From the NCBI GenBank assembly GCA_017988355.1, contig JAGNRX010000047.1:1-7984 (forward strand): DNA of 7,984 nt. The letters run 5' to 3'. This document shows, piece after piece, positions 1-7,793 of the stretch. The notes under the pieces were generated by a model. It searched no databases, was not told the origin of the DNA, and saw nothing but the letters and a program-made list of their open reading frames with translations. A program made the position numbers and the translations under genes. Within the stretch, counting starts at the first letter, position 1; each line of letters starts with the position of its first letter. Source of the stretch: Bacteroidales bacterium. GTDB lineage: Bacteria > Bacteroidota > Bacteroidia > Bacteroidales > P3.

Positions 1-2072
1 TCAAATTTATCAAAGCCATATTTAGAGTTAGGGTCCATTCCCATAAGTATATATTCACTTTGGTTGCCTTTACTTATAGCGAAAGTTAGGTAATTGTGAT
101 TTGACCAGTGGTAGGAAGCTGATTTAGGTATATATTGGTGCTTTCTTTGAAATGAGATTTCTGTATTTTCTCTAAGGCTTTCAACGAAAAAACCTTGCAT
201 TGATGGCAAAACAACTTCCTCTTTACCGTCTATAATGATTGGGTTATAGACTCCATTCTCTCTATCGAGGACAAAGATTGCATTACCTTGAATCTTTTGG
301 TCTATATCTTCAAATATCTTCTTTGAACTTAGAGGAGCAGTAAATGGATTGCCCACTAAGTTCCAACTATCTTTTTCTGTATAGTCTAATTCATAGTTTA
401 CCCTACTGTCACAAAGTATTCCTTCATAAATAACATCTAGTTTGTCATTTGTATAAACAGCATATCCTCTTCCGGGAACTAATCTATGGTTTGGATCAAC
501 AATATACTCACTCCAATAATCTTTTAATTTGCTTTTTACTCCGGTATTGTATTCCATAAGCCATGTTTCATTCCCATCCTTACGCATAGAATAGATTAGA
601 GCCTTTGAATCGTTAACAGGGGAGGATATGTAATTCCATCTCTTTGGAACAAGGTCTTGATGAACCACAAACCAAGAACCCCTTGAATATATAATATCTC
701 CAGAGATATAGAACATCTTTCCTGCATCAATAATAACATTTGAACTATCACCTAAGACCAACATTGAACAAACAACATCATCATCTACTCTTATCTTATT
801 CTTTGGAGAGATGAAAACAAAATCTTCCATAACAGGGACTCCTTTTGGCTCCCAAATGTTTTCATCAGACCAACGTCCTGAAGCAATTGAACGTTTAGGT
901 GTTGGAGAACCATAATATAAGTTTTTAATATTTAACTTATTGCCTGAGGTATTAAATTCTATTTGTAGGTAATTTGCAGATTTGGCTGAGGTTATTGGGG
1001 TGCAATAGGTGACACTTTCTTCTTCCTTGTCTTTAACCTTATTTTTCTTTCCACAAAGAATCCTATCTTCCATATCAAATAAAACCTCGCTATCTCTATA
1101 CCATTTATAAGTTATGGTGATGTCTTTCCCCTTAAACTCATGAGGCAAATAATCAAACTTAAACTGATAATCCAATTCAGAAAAAACTGGTATTCTATAA
1201 GTAGTCTTATCCAGGATTTGTTTTGTTTTTTCATCCAATAAATTACTATTTAACTCAACAGTTTTTGCAGAAGAACCTATTAAATCAATTTTGATTGGTT
1301 TGTCTAACTTTTTGGTTATTAGGTTAAGAGTTGCTGTGTGCGAACCAACCTTTAAGGGAGCATAACTAATTTCAATAAGTCCAAAGCCAGATGAATCAAT
1401 TTTTAATTTACTTATATCGGTCTTGAAAAACTTATCATCTTCTCCAGTTATTGTTATTTTAACATCATCTCTTAAATAATTGCCACTAACTATTAATCTT
1501 TTTATCTGAGGATAGGTATAAGGAATTGGAGTGTGATTATAAACTAAATGGTCTATCTTAGTTATTTTATCGTCTTGAGCTCTTAATCTAACATTTAACT
1601 CTGGTTTCTTTCCCAAATATTTATCGTATTCAGCCAAAACGCTTACATTCCTAATATTAATTTCAGGATAACGACCTGCTCCTCTAAGTCTTGTTGATCT
1701 CCAAGAAACCCATACAGTATCTTTATTCTCACAAGCATCTGGCAAAACAACTTTATATGAACTTGTTTTGGCTTTCCTTGCTGAAATAAATTCAATAATT
1801 CTTCCCTTAGCGTCTAAAACATCTATCCATTTCCCTTTATCAAAACTATATTGCAAACGAAGAGAATATAGTTGCTTCGACCCTTTTGAAGATATTGTTG
1901 AGTTTAAAAGAATGTTTTCGTGTTTTTTGGTACCAAACAAAATCATCATACGCCCATTATCCTTGAGGCTACCCTCATAATGAGTTTCAATGTCCAAATC
2001 AGAAGATTGAGAATAGGTAAAAAGAGATAATATACTGAAAAGTAAGTAAAATGTTAGGCTAAGTTTTTTCAT
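1..2072 (-). CDS. Large secreted protein, T9SS-cargo-like, 3' end beyond window
   Basis: The frame is open from an ATG at 2072 to the left edge (690 residues, no stop), so the C-terminus is missing. Residues 1-22 form a Sec signal peptide (MKKLSLTFYLLFSILSLFTYSQ), with likely cleavage near S21/Q22. Residues about 55-147 resemble the beta-rich domain common in Bacteroidota exported proteins (LRLQYSFDKGKW, then VVLPDAC, VWVSWRSTR and a closing PEINIRNVSV). Residues about 187-265 look like an Ig-like module (LIVSGNYLRDDVKITITG, then ISYAPLKVGSHTATLNL). Residues about 398-465 carry GRWSDENIWEPKGVP followed by a short beta-solenoid-like stretch. Residues 479-645 match the conserved block seen before T9SS sorting domains: WNYISSPV, LVPGRGYAVY, WNLVGNPFTAPL, MQGFFVES. 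This makes it very probably an outer-surface or secreted protein; the sorting domain itself would lie off the window. No catalytic residues are recognisable, so its function is unknown. It starts 13 bases after the preceding gene and has no promoter of its own in that gap, so it is probably the third gene of the guaA transcript. The start is chosen because it gives a complete signal peptide. Confidence 0.88.
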   Translation of the reverse strand, partial: MKKLSLTFYLLFSILSLFTYSQSSDLDIETHYEGSLKDNGRMMILFGTKKHENILLNSTISSKGSKQLYSLRLQYSFDKGKWIDVLDAKGRIIEFISARKAKTSSYKVVLPDACENKDTVWVSWRSTRLRGAGRYPEINIRNVSVLAEYDKYLGKKPELNVRLRAQDDKITKIDHLVYNHTPIPYTYPQIKRLIVSGNYLRDDVKITITGEDDKFFKTDISKLKIDSSGFGLIEISYAPLKVGSHTATLNLITKKLDKPIKIDLIGSSAKTVELNSNLLDEKTKQILDKTTYRIPVFSELDYQFKFDYLPHEFKGKDITITYKWYRDSEVLFDMEDRILCGKKNKVKDKEEESVTYCTPITSAKSANYLQIEFNTSGNKLNIKNLYYGSPTPKRSIASGRWSDENIWEPKGVPVMEDFVFISPKNKIRVDDDVVCSMLVLGDSSNVIIDAGKMFYISGDIIYSRGSWFVVHQDLVPKRWNYISSPVNDSKALIYSMRKDGNETWLMEYNTGVKSKLKDYWSEYIVDPNHRLVPGRGYAVYTNDKLDVIYEGILCDSRVNYELDYTEKDSWNLVGNPFTAPLSSKKIFEDIDQKIQGNAIFVLDRENGVYNPIIIDGKEEVVLPSMQGFFVESLRENTEISFQRKHQYIPKSASYHWSNHNYLTFAISKGNQSEYILMGMDPNSKYGFDKF

Positions 2073-2085
2073 CGTAAATATATAA

Positions 2086-3309
2086 TTATCTTCCCACCGA
2101 TATTATTTTGTAATCATTAATTTTATAAACAACAGTTCTCCTATTTTGCCAACCATTGTTTTTATCGTCCCTATCAAATAAAAAAGAATTTATCATATAT
2201 TTTGTCCTATCTATGTTAGGTTCATTTATGAACTTGTCTCCTTTTTGAGCTAGAGCAGGAACAAAGAACATCATTATATCATATCCTAATGCTGCATATA
2301 TCTTATCAGGTTCTTGATTAAAATGATGCCTATAATCTTTTACGAAATCAGCAAAGTTTGCATTAGTATAGTCGTTAAGATAGCTTAAAGTGAAATGAAA
2401 ATTAAACTTTTGAATTCGAGACAAATCAATTGAAGGATAATCTAACCAATTATATTGGGCTATCAAATTAACTTCTGGAAGGCTTCTTTGCTGAGTCATT
2501 TGAGAAAGAATTGTGTTGGCATAGGCTTCATTCATCTTATAATCTCCTTTATCAACAACTGAAATAAATATATTATCTTTATTTGGATCGACTTTCTCAA
2601 ACAATCTTCTTGAATATTTATTATAATCAATCCCTATCCAAGACCAACCTTCCTTTTCAATTCCTTTTTGGTACATTTCAACAATGTTTTTTTCACTTGG
2701 AGTAAAAACTAAAGTTATGTTTGGATTTGGGAAATTGTTCTTAATATATCTTAGTATGGTTTCAACATCTGCAATATATGAGGGCTGAATCTTAAATGTA
2801 TAAGGGCTATTCTCAATAATTGAATAATTAGCACTCATTGGATTTATTATGGGTATCTTGTTAAGATTTGAGAACTCACTTACCAAGGCGAATGATTTTT
2901 GAAACACCAAAGGAATAATTAAATCCATTGTTTTTATTTCAGGGTCAGATAATAGAGTTTTCATTTGATTTAAATCGTCTTCTCCAACATCATAAACATA
3001 TAGCGAGACAGCATAACCCTCAGCCTCCAACTTCTCTAAAGCTATCCTTGCTCCTTCATAAAAAGTTATATATTCAAAACAACGATACTTAATCCTTTTC
3101 TTTTCTTCAATATTGAATTTTGTGAAATCAAGTTCTTCAATTTTATCATAAGCCAAAGGCAAAAACATTGCAATCTTTAATGTTTTCTTCTTATAAAGGG
3201 TTTGTGTTTTATCTGGATAAATGTCACCCTTAATATCTTTTGCATAGGAGTTGCCTACAAAAGCAAAAGATATAACGCTTAATAATAAATAACTCAAAAA
3301 ACGATTCAT
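2086..3309 (-). CDS. Secreted type-1 periplasmic-binding-fold protein, LysM-less, orphan
   Basis: This 407-residue protein has a signal peptide at residues 1-23 (hydrophobic core LLLSVISFAFVG, then NSYA, cut before KD) with no lipobox cysteine, so it is predicted soluble in the periplasm. Residues about 43-400 look like a Leu/Ile/Val-binding-protein-type fold (Peripla_BP_6 kind). Visible marks are KIAMFLPL at 44-51, YEGARIALEKL at 84-94, SLYVYDVGEDD at 102-112, LSDPEIKTMDLIIPLVF at 120-136, IPIINPMSAN at 152-161 and YTFKIQPS at 170-177. The C-terminal half has FADFVKDYRHHFNQEPDKI, then ALGYDIMMFF. From memory, the closest family is the C-terminal domain of Bacteroidota LysM peptidoglycan-binding proteins annotated as amino-acid ABC substrate-binding; here no LysM repeat is present and the fold follows the signal peptide after about 20 residues. 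No permease or ATPase gene adjoins it, so a transport role is doubtful; sensing or an envelope role is equally possible. The ligand is unknown. It lies 19 bases after guaA and 13 before the next gene, consistent with one transcript. No Shine-Dalgarno precedes the ATG. Confidence 0.87.
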   Translation of the reverse strand: MNRFLSYLLLSVISFAFVGNSYAKDIKGDIYPDKTQTLYKKKTLKIAMFLPLAYDKIEELDFTKFNIEEKKRIKYRCFEYITFYEGARIALEKLEAEGYAVSLYVYDVGEDDLNQMKTLLSDPEIKTMDLIIPLVFQKSFALVSEFSNLNKIPIINPMSANYSIIENSPYTFKIQPSYIADVETILRYIKNNFPNPNITLVFTPSEKNIVEMYQKGIEKEGWSWIGIDYNKYSRRLFEKVDPNKDNIFISVVDKGDYKMNEAYANTILSQMTQQRSLPEVNLIAQYNWLDYPSIDLSRIQKFNFHFTLSYLNDYTNANFADFVKDYRHHFNQEPDKIYAALGYDIMMFFVPALAQKGDKFINEPNIDRTKYMINSFLFDRDDKNNGWQNRRTVVYKINDYKIISVGR

Positions 3310-3328
3310 AGATAATTAATTTTGAAGA

Positions 3329-4855
3329 TTATTCCCATTCAATTGTTGCAGGTGGCTTTGAAGAAATATCATAAACCACTCTATTTACTCCCTTAACTTT
3401 ATTAATAATTGCATTTGATATATCAGCTAAGAACTCATAAGGAAGATGCGACCAGTCAGCTGTCATTCCATCATTACTTTCAACAGCTCTTAGTGCTACA
3501 ACATTTTCATAAGTTCTTTCATCTCCCATAACTCCTACCGATTGAACAGGAAGAAGCATTGCTCCAGCTTGCCAAACCTTATCGTATAAGTTACTATCCT
3601 TAAGTCCTTGAATAAAGATATTATCAACCTCTTGTAGTATTCTAACTTTTTCTTCTGTTATGTCAGATAATATTCTAATTGCTAAACCAGGACCAGGGAA
3701 AGGATGACGACCTAACAGTTCTTGTTTTATATCCATTGATCTGCCTACTCTTCTAACCTCATCTTTAAATAAGGTTTTTAGAGGTTCAACAATTTTTAAT
3801 TTCATATAATCTGGAAGTCCTCCAACATTATGGTGAGATTTGATTGTTGCAGAAGGACCCTTAACAGATACTGATTCAATAATATCAGGATAAATTGTTC
3901 CTTGAGCTAACCACTTAACATCTTTTATTTTGGTAGCCTCAGAATCAAAGACATCAATAAAGGTTTTTCCTATTGCCTTACGTTTTAGTTCTGGGTCAGT
4001 AAGACCTTTCAAAGCTGAATAGAACAATTGTTTTGCATCAACTCCAACAACATTTAGTCCTAAACCTTTATATGACTCAAGAACGTTTTCAAATTCATTC
4101 TTTCTCAAAAGTCCATTATCAACAAAGATACAGTTTAGGTTTTTACCTATTGCTCTATGAAGAAGGATTGCAGCAACAGAACTATCAACACCTCCCGATA
4201 AGCCTAAAACAACTTTATCGTCTCCTAATTCTTTCTTAAGATTGCTAATAGTGGTTTCAACAAAGCTATCTGGAGTCCAATCTTGAACACATCCACAAAT
4301 ATCAACAACAAAGTTCTTTAGTAATTTTATCCCATCAAGAGAGTGCGTTACTTCTGGGTGAAATTGAATTGCATAGGTTTCTTCCTCTTCAATTTTGTAG
4401 CCTGCATTATGAACATTGTCGGTTGAACAAATTACTTTAAAGCTTGTTGGAAGGTCTAAGATAGTATCTCCATGAGACATCCAAACTTGTGAACCAGGAG
4501 ATATTCCTTTTAGAAGTTTAGATTCCTTATCAACACTGTTTAAGTTTGCTCTTCCATACTCTCTTATTTCTGAAGGAAGAATTGTTCCACCAGCAATATG
4601 AGCCATATACTGAGCTCCATAGCAGACACCCAAAAGAGGCATCTTGCCTTTAAAAGAAGATAAATGCGGCTTAGGAGAGTTTTCATCCATACTACTAAAA
4701 GGACTACCTGAAAGTATAACTCCCTTTATTTCTGAAGTTATATTAGGTATTTTATTATACGGATGTATCTCACAATAAACATTAAGCTCTCTAACCTTAC
4801 GAGCTATTAGTTGGGTATATTGAGAACCAAAATCAAGAATTAAAATTGTTTGCAT
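3329..4855 (-). CDS. guaA: GMP synthase (glutamine-hydrolysing)
   Basis: This cytoplasmic enzyme makes GMP from XMP, ATP and glutamine, the last step of de novo guanine nucleotide synthesis. It is complete at 508 residues, close to the usual 510-525. Residues 1-190 are the class I glutamine amidotransferase domain: oxyanion strand LSGSP at 48-52, nucleophile Cys78 in GVCYGAQ, and triad partners His166 and Glu168 in FHPEV. Residues about 195-385 are the ATP-pyrophosphatase (N-type) domain with P-loop LSGGVDSS at 219-226, [10 protein letters not shown] at 245-254, [13 protein letters not shown] at 316-328 and [10 protein letters not shown] at 339-348. Residues about 383-508 are the GMP-synthase dimerisation and XMP-binding domain, with [12 protein letters not shown] at 383-394 and the hallmark terminus KPPATIEWE. 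All catalytic motifs are intact. It is the first gene of a probable three-gene transcript and has a well-matched promoter in the divergent intergenic region. The start fits because the mature family begins with this [20 protein letters not shown] segment. Confidence 0.98.
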   Translation of the reverse strand: MQTILILDFGSQYTQLIARKVRELNVYCEIHPYNKIPNITSEIKGVILSGSPFSSMDENSPKPHLSSFKGKMPLLGVCYGAQYMAHIAGGTILPSEIREYGRANLNSVDKESKLLKGISPGSQVWMSHGDTILDLPTSFKVICSTDNVHNAGYKIEEEETYAIQFHPEVTHSLDGIKLLKNFVVDICGCVQDWTPDSFVETTISNLKKELGDDKVVLGLSGGVDSSVAAILLHRAIGKNLNCIFVDNGLLRKNEFENVLESYKGLGLNVVGVDAKQLFYSALKGLTDPELKRKAIGKTFIDVFDSEATKIKDVKWLAQGTIYPDIIESVSVKGPSATIKSHHNVGGLPDYMKLKIVEPLKTLFKDEVRRVGRSMDIKQELLGRHPFPGPGLAIRILSDITEEKVRILQEVDNIFIQGLKDSNLYDKVWQAGAMLLPVQSVGVMGDERTYENVVALRAVESNDGMTADWSHLPYEFLADISNAIINKVKGVNRVVYDISSKPPATIEWE

Positions 4856-4884
4856 ATATATACTTTATAGGTAATATTAATCTT

Positions 4885-4916
4885 CAAAAGTACAAAAAAA
4901 TCTTATACTACACAAA
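4885..4916 (-). promoter_or_regulatory. Bacteroidota-type promoter for guaA transcript
   Basis: On the minus strand, TTTG (4916-4913) is followed after exactly 20 bases by TACTTTTG (4892-4885). This fits the known Bacteroidota consensus of a -33 TTTG element and a -7 TAnnTTTG element with 19-21 bases between. The predicted transcription start is near 4879, giving a leader of about 24 bases before the guaA ATG. That is too short for a purine riboswitch. The assignment rests on consensus matching in an A/T-rich spacer, though both the spacing and the position are right. Confidence 0.7.
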
Positions 4917-4925
4917 AATCATCCC

Positions 4926-4933
4926 TATCTTTG
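4926..4933 (+). promoter_or_regulatory. -7 element (TATCTTTG) for the MATE gene
   Basis: TATCTTTG is an exact match to the Bacteroidota -7 consensus TAnnTTTG and is placed 16 bases before the ATG at 4950. The leader would therefore be only about 10 bases long. No convincing TTG/TTTG -33 element sits about 20 bases upstream (the region near 4903 reads tcttatac), so the promoter may be weak or depend on an activator. It lies back to back with the guaA promoter, whose -33 element is only 9 bases away. Confidence 0.6.
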
Positions 4934-4949
4934 CAAAAAATAGAAGGAC

Positions 4950-6296
4950 ATGCTTTTAAACAAATCCTATTATAGGTCTAATTTCAATCTTGCTCTGCCA
5001 ATAATATTATCTTCTGTTGGACAATCATTTACACAAATGGTAGATGCTATTATGGTTGGACAATTGGGAGCTACTTCTTTGGCTGCAGTTGCTTTTGCTG
5101 GGTCTGTTTCTATGAACGTTCTTATGTTCGGAATGGGAATTGCGATGGCACTAACACCCCTAACTGGTCAAGGATTTGCAAGAGGAGAGCATAGAAAGAT
5201 ATCAATGCTATTCCAAAACTCTCTTGCCCTTAATACTATTATTGGATTAATAATGCTTTCTGTCCTTTTCTTACTCTTTCCATTTCTTAGTTATTTTGGA
5301 CAACCTCAAGATGTTATTGAAGCTTGCCGACCTTATTATTTAATTATTTCAATTTCTTTTATTCCAAGCCTTATATTCCTTACTTTCAAACAATTCTTAG
5401 AAGGAATTGGGAATACAAAGAATGCAATGATAATAACAATTTCTGCCAATATTCTAAACATAATCCTAAACTATGTGTTAATTTATGGTAAGTTTGGCTT
5501 TCCTGCACTTGGCATAACTGGAGCTGGAATTGCAACTCTTATTGCAAAAATAACTATGCCAATAGCTTTCTTTATTTTTCTTATTGTTCATAAAAAATAC
5601 AGGAAGTACTTCCTTTTCTTTTCATGGAGGAATATGACATTTCATACACAAAAAATCATATTAAGACTTGGAATGCCAATATCAGGACAAATGTTTTTAG
5701 AGTTTGCCTCACTCCTATTTATCACAATAATGATGGGATGGGTTGGAAAAACAACGCTTGCAGGATATCATATTGTAATTACTATTGTTGGAACAACCTT
5801 CCTGATGGCTTCTGGTCTTGCAAGTGCCACAACAGTTTTGATTAGTCAAGAATATGGGAAAAAGAATATTGGAGAAATCAAGAAACACTTCAAGGCTGGA
5901 TATCATATTACAATATTAATAATGTCATTCTTTGCCCTAATCTTTATTTTATTTGGCAAAACTATTGCAAGCATATTTTCTCCTGACCAAGAAGTTGTTG
6001 CAATTGCTGCTCAGTTTTTCATTGTTGCTGGTTTCTTCCAACTAATTGATGGCTCTCAAGTCCTATTTCTTGGAGCTCTAAGAGGACTTAACGATGTTGC
6101 TAAACCAATGAAATATGCTTTTATCTCCTATACATTAATTGCTATTCCTTTTGCATATATTTGTGGCTTTGTTTTCAAGCTTGGTTCATGGAGCATATTT
6201 GCAGGTTTTTCTGCAGGACTGCTTACTGCTGCAATTCTCTACTATAATAGATTTACATTAAAAATGAAAGTTTTGAGTAAGGAACAAACTAATTAG
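4950..6296 (+). CDS. MATE-family multidrug/cation efflux transporter (NorM-like)
   Basis: This is a complete 448-residue inner-membrane antiporter, expected to expel cationic or aromatic compounds in exchange for Na+ or H+. Twelve hydrophobic segments can be placed at roughly 13-38, 43-70, 90-116, 128-150, 158-180, 186-213, 238-262, 268-298, 316-340, 348-372, 386-408 and 412-432, arranged as two homologous six-helix halves. Family signatures include LPIILSSVGQSFTQMVDAIM with Asp32, MVGQLGATSLAAVAFAG, EGIGNTKNAM at 151-160 and GALRGLNDV at 375-383. Glu251 (MFLEFASL) and Asp367 (QLIDGSQVLF) sit where I recall the NorM cation-binding acidic residues, which supports the NorM-type subgroup over DinF or flippases; that alignment is from memory. 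The substrate cannot be told from sequence. An AGAAGG at 4942-4947 is only 2 bases from the ATG, too close to be a normal ribosome-binding site. The next in-frame Met (residue 30) would delete helix 1, so 4950 is the start. It is divergent from guaA, and the downstream gene has its own promoter element. Confidence 0.95.
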   Translation: MLLNKSYYRSNFNLALPIILSSVGQSFTQMVDAIMVGQLGATSLAAVAFAGSVSMNVLMFGMGIAMALTPLTGQGFARGEHRKISMLFQNSLALNTIIGLIMLSVLFLLFPFLSYFGQPQDVIEACRPYYLIISISFIPSLIFLTFKQFLEGIGNTKNAMIITISANILNIILNYVLIYGKFGFPALGITGAGIATLIAKITMPIAFFIFLIVHKKYRKYFLFFSWRNMTFHTQKIILRLGMPISGQMFLEFASLLFITIMMGWVGKTTLAGYHIVITIVGTTFLMASGLASATTVLISQEYGKKNIGEIKKHFKAGYHITILIMSFFALIFILFGKTIASIFSPDQEVVAIAAQFFIVAGFFQLIDGSQVLFLGALRGLNDVAKPMKYAFISYTLIAIPFAYICGFVFKLGSWSIFAGFSAGLLTAAILYYNRFTLKMKVLSKEQTN

Positions 6297-6350
6297 GCAA
6301 GTCCTTTCGTTATTTTATAAGTAACATAATAACTATTGCAAAAATAAACA

Positions 6351-6358
6351 TATCTTTG
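6351..6358 (+). promoter_or_regulatory. -7 element (TATCTTTG) for the beta-CASP hydrolase gene
   Basis: This octamer is identical to the one before the MATE gene and matches TAnnTTTG. It ends 23 bases before the ATG at 6382 and predicts a leader of about 16 bases. A TTG at 6336-6338 is only 12 bases upstream, closer than the usual 19-21, so no proper -33 element is visible. The element suggests the hydrolase and the gene after it can be transcribed independently of the MATE gene, although read-through is possible because no strong terminator lies in the 85-base gap. Confidence 0.55.
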
Positions 6359-6381
6359 CTTGTCGTTAAAACAAATAACTT

Positions 6382-7782
6382 ATGAAAATAGAATTTTTAG
6401 GAGCAGCAAAAGAAGTAACTGGTAGCAAACACTTAATCACTACTAATTCAGGAAAGAAAATACTATTAGATTGCGGAATGTTTCAGGGTAAAGGCTTGGA
6501 GACAGATGCAATGAATAGGGAGCTTGGCTTTGAACCCTCGGAGATAGACTACCTTCTATTATCCCATCCTCACATTGACCACTCAGGACTTATACCTTAT
6601 ATTGTTAAACTAGGTTTTAAGGGCACTGTTTTCACCACCCCAGCATCAAGGGACCTTTGTTCAATTATGCTTGCAGATAGCGGAAACATTCAAGAGTTAG
6701 ATACTTACACATTTAATAAGAAAAGAGCGCGTCAAGGTTTAGACCCTATTGAACCACTCTATACCATGCAAGATGCTCAAGAGGCAATGCAATATTTCAT
6801 CTCTATTCCTTATGAAAAAGAATTCTCTATTGATAGAGATATTTCAATTAAATTTACTGACAATGGGCATATCCTTGGTAGTGCAACCATTAACATAACA
6901 ATTAATGAAGAGGGAAAAGATGTTAAAATAGCATTTACAGGAGATATTGGAAGATACTCAAAGCGAATTCTAAAAGAACCTCAACCATTTCCTCAAGCTG
7001 ACTATATCATTATGGAAAGCACTTATGGCGATAGACTTCATGACCCAGTTGACCTTTCGGAACAAAAACTTCTTAGTGCAGTTATAGACACCTGTTGCAA
7101 GAAGAAAGGGAAACTAATAATACCTTCCTTTGCTATTGGTAGGGCTCAAGAAATAATTCATGCCTTAGATAAGCTTGAAAAAGATGGTTTACTACCTAGT
7201 ATTGATGTTTATGTAGATAGTCCCCTAAGTTTAAACGCAACAAACATAATGCGACTACATACAGAATGTTTTAATGATGATATGAAAGAATATATGAAAA
7301 CAGACAGCGACCCATTTGGATTTGACCGTCTTCACTATGTTCGCTCAACAGGAGAATCAAAGAGTCTTAACTCAATCCATGGTCCAATGATAATTATATC
7401 TGCATCTGGGATGATGGAAGCTGGAAGAGTAAAACACCATATTGCAAATAATATTTCAGATAAGAGGACAACAATTCTTGGAGTTGGATACTGTGCACCT
7501 ACAACCTTAGGAGCGAAAATCCTTAGAGGAGATAAGATTGTTTCAATTTTCGGAACCCAATACCATGTTAAGGCAGAAATTAGAACAATTGATTCCTATT
7601 CAGCCCACGCCGACTACATGGAACTGCTACGCTTCTTAGGATGTCAAGACAAAACAAAAATCAAAAACATATTCCTGGTTCACGGAGAAGAACAAACACA
7701 AATCAATTTCTCAAACACCCTTAACGAAAACGGATATCAAAAGGTTTATATCCCTTCAAAAGGTGAAACAGTAACACTATAA
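6382..7782 (+). CDS. Beta-CASP metallo-beta-lactamase-fold hydrolase, probable RNase
   Basis: This complete 466-residue cytoplasmic protein belongs to the CPSF73/Ysh1-like group of zinc-dependent nucleases, whose studied members cut RNA. The metallo-beta-lactamase core (about 1-205) has LDCGMFQG at 29-36 (motif 1), SHPHIDHSG at 61-69 giving the zinc ligands His62, His64, Asp66 and His67 (motif 2), GHILGSA at 162-168 with His163 (motif 3) and FTGDIGR at 185-191 with Asp188 (motif 4). The beta-CASP insert and return segment supply motif A (Glu212 in MESTYGDR), IPSFAIGRAQEI at 247-258, SASGMMEAGRVKHHI with His352/His353 (motif B), YSAHADY with His409 (motif C) and LVHGE at 432-436. All metal and catalytic positions are present, so an active enzyme is expected. 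There is no KH domain, unlike the archaeal FTTR/CPSF1 group, and the length is normal for the bacterial form. The physiological substrate is unknown. The ATG begins directly with the first beta strand (KIEFLGAAKEVTGS), which fixes the start. The next gene follows after 11 bases. Confidence 0.95.
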   Translation: MKIEFLGAAKEVTGSKHLITTNSGKKILLDCGMFQGKGLETDAMNRELGFEPSEIDYLLLSHPHIDHSGLIPYIVKLGFKGTVFTTPASRDLCSIMLADSGNIQELDTYTFNKKRARQGLDPIEPLYTMQDAQEAMQYFISIPYEKEFSIDRDISIKFTDNGHILGSATINITINEEGKDVKIAFTGDIGRYSKRILKEPQPFPQADYIIMESTYGDRLHDPVDLSEQKLLSAVIDTCCKKKGKLIIPSFAIGRAQEIIHALDKLEKDGLLPSIDVYVDSPLSLNATNIMRLHTECFNDDMKEYMKTDSDPFGFDRLHYVRSTGESKSLNSIHGPMIIISASGMMEAGRVKHHIANNISDKRTTILGVGYCAPTTLGAKILRGDKIVSIFGTQYHVKAEIRTIDSYSAHADYMELLRFLGCQDKTKIKNIFLVHGEEQTQINFSNTLNENGYQKVYIPSKGETVTL

Positions 7783-7793
7783 ATAAATAATAT

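Noticed and set aside
1768..1980. Plus-strand open frame of 70 codons
   Set aside because: It lies antisense within the well-supported secreted-protein gene (2072-1). Its predicted peptide shows no family motif and it lacks a promoter element.
4033..4239. Plus-strand open frame inside guaA
   Set aside because: It is antisense to the conserved ATP-pyrophosphatase domain of guaA, including the P-loop region. Its composition is what the opposite strand of a coding region gives by chance.
4856..4949. Purine riboswitch or other structured leader controlling guaA
   Set aside because: The predicted leader is about 24 bases, far shorter than a purine aptamer, and no conserved aptamer core is visible.
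5624..5906. Two short open frames, one on each strand, inside the MATE gene
   Set aside because: Both overlap the conserved transporter frame. Their peptides are rich in Asn, Cys and His in the way expected of shifted frames, and they have no recognisable start context.
4950..6296. Lipid II or polysaccharide flippase (MurJ/Wzx-type) instead of a drug exporter
   Set aside because: The paired acidic residues Glu251 and Asp367, the N-terminal VDAIMVGQLG signature and the GALRG motif fit MATE/NorM proteins, and no cell-wall or polysaccharide genes adjoin it.
6309..6333. Inverted repeat GTTATT...AATAAC after the MATE gene as a terminator
   Set aside because: The stem is six A/T-rich pairs with a 13-base loop and no following T tract on the plus strand. 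Such a structure is expected by chance in this spacer.
6382..7782. Antibiotic-degrading metallo-beta-lactamase
   Set aside because: The beta-CASP motifs A, B and C are all present and the length is 466 residues. This places it with RNA-processing nucleases and not with secreted beta-lactamases; there is also no signal peptide.
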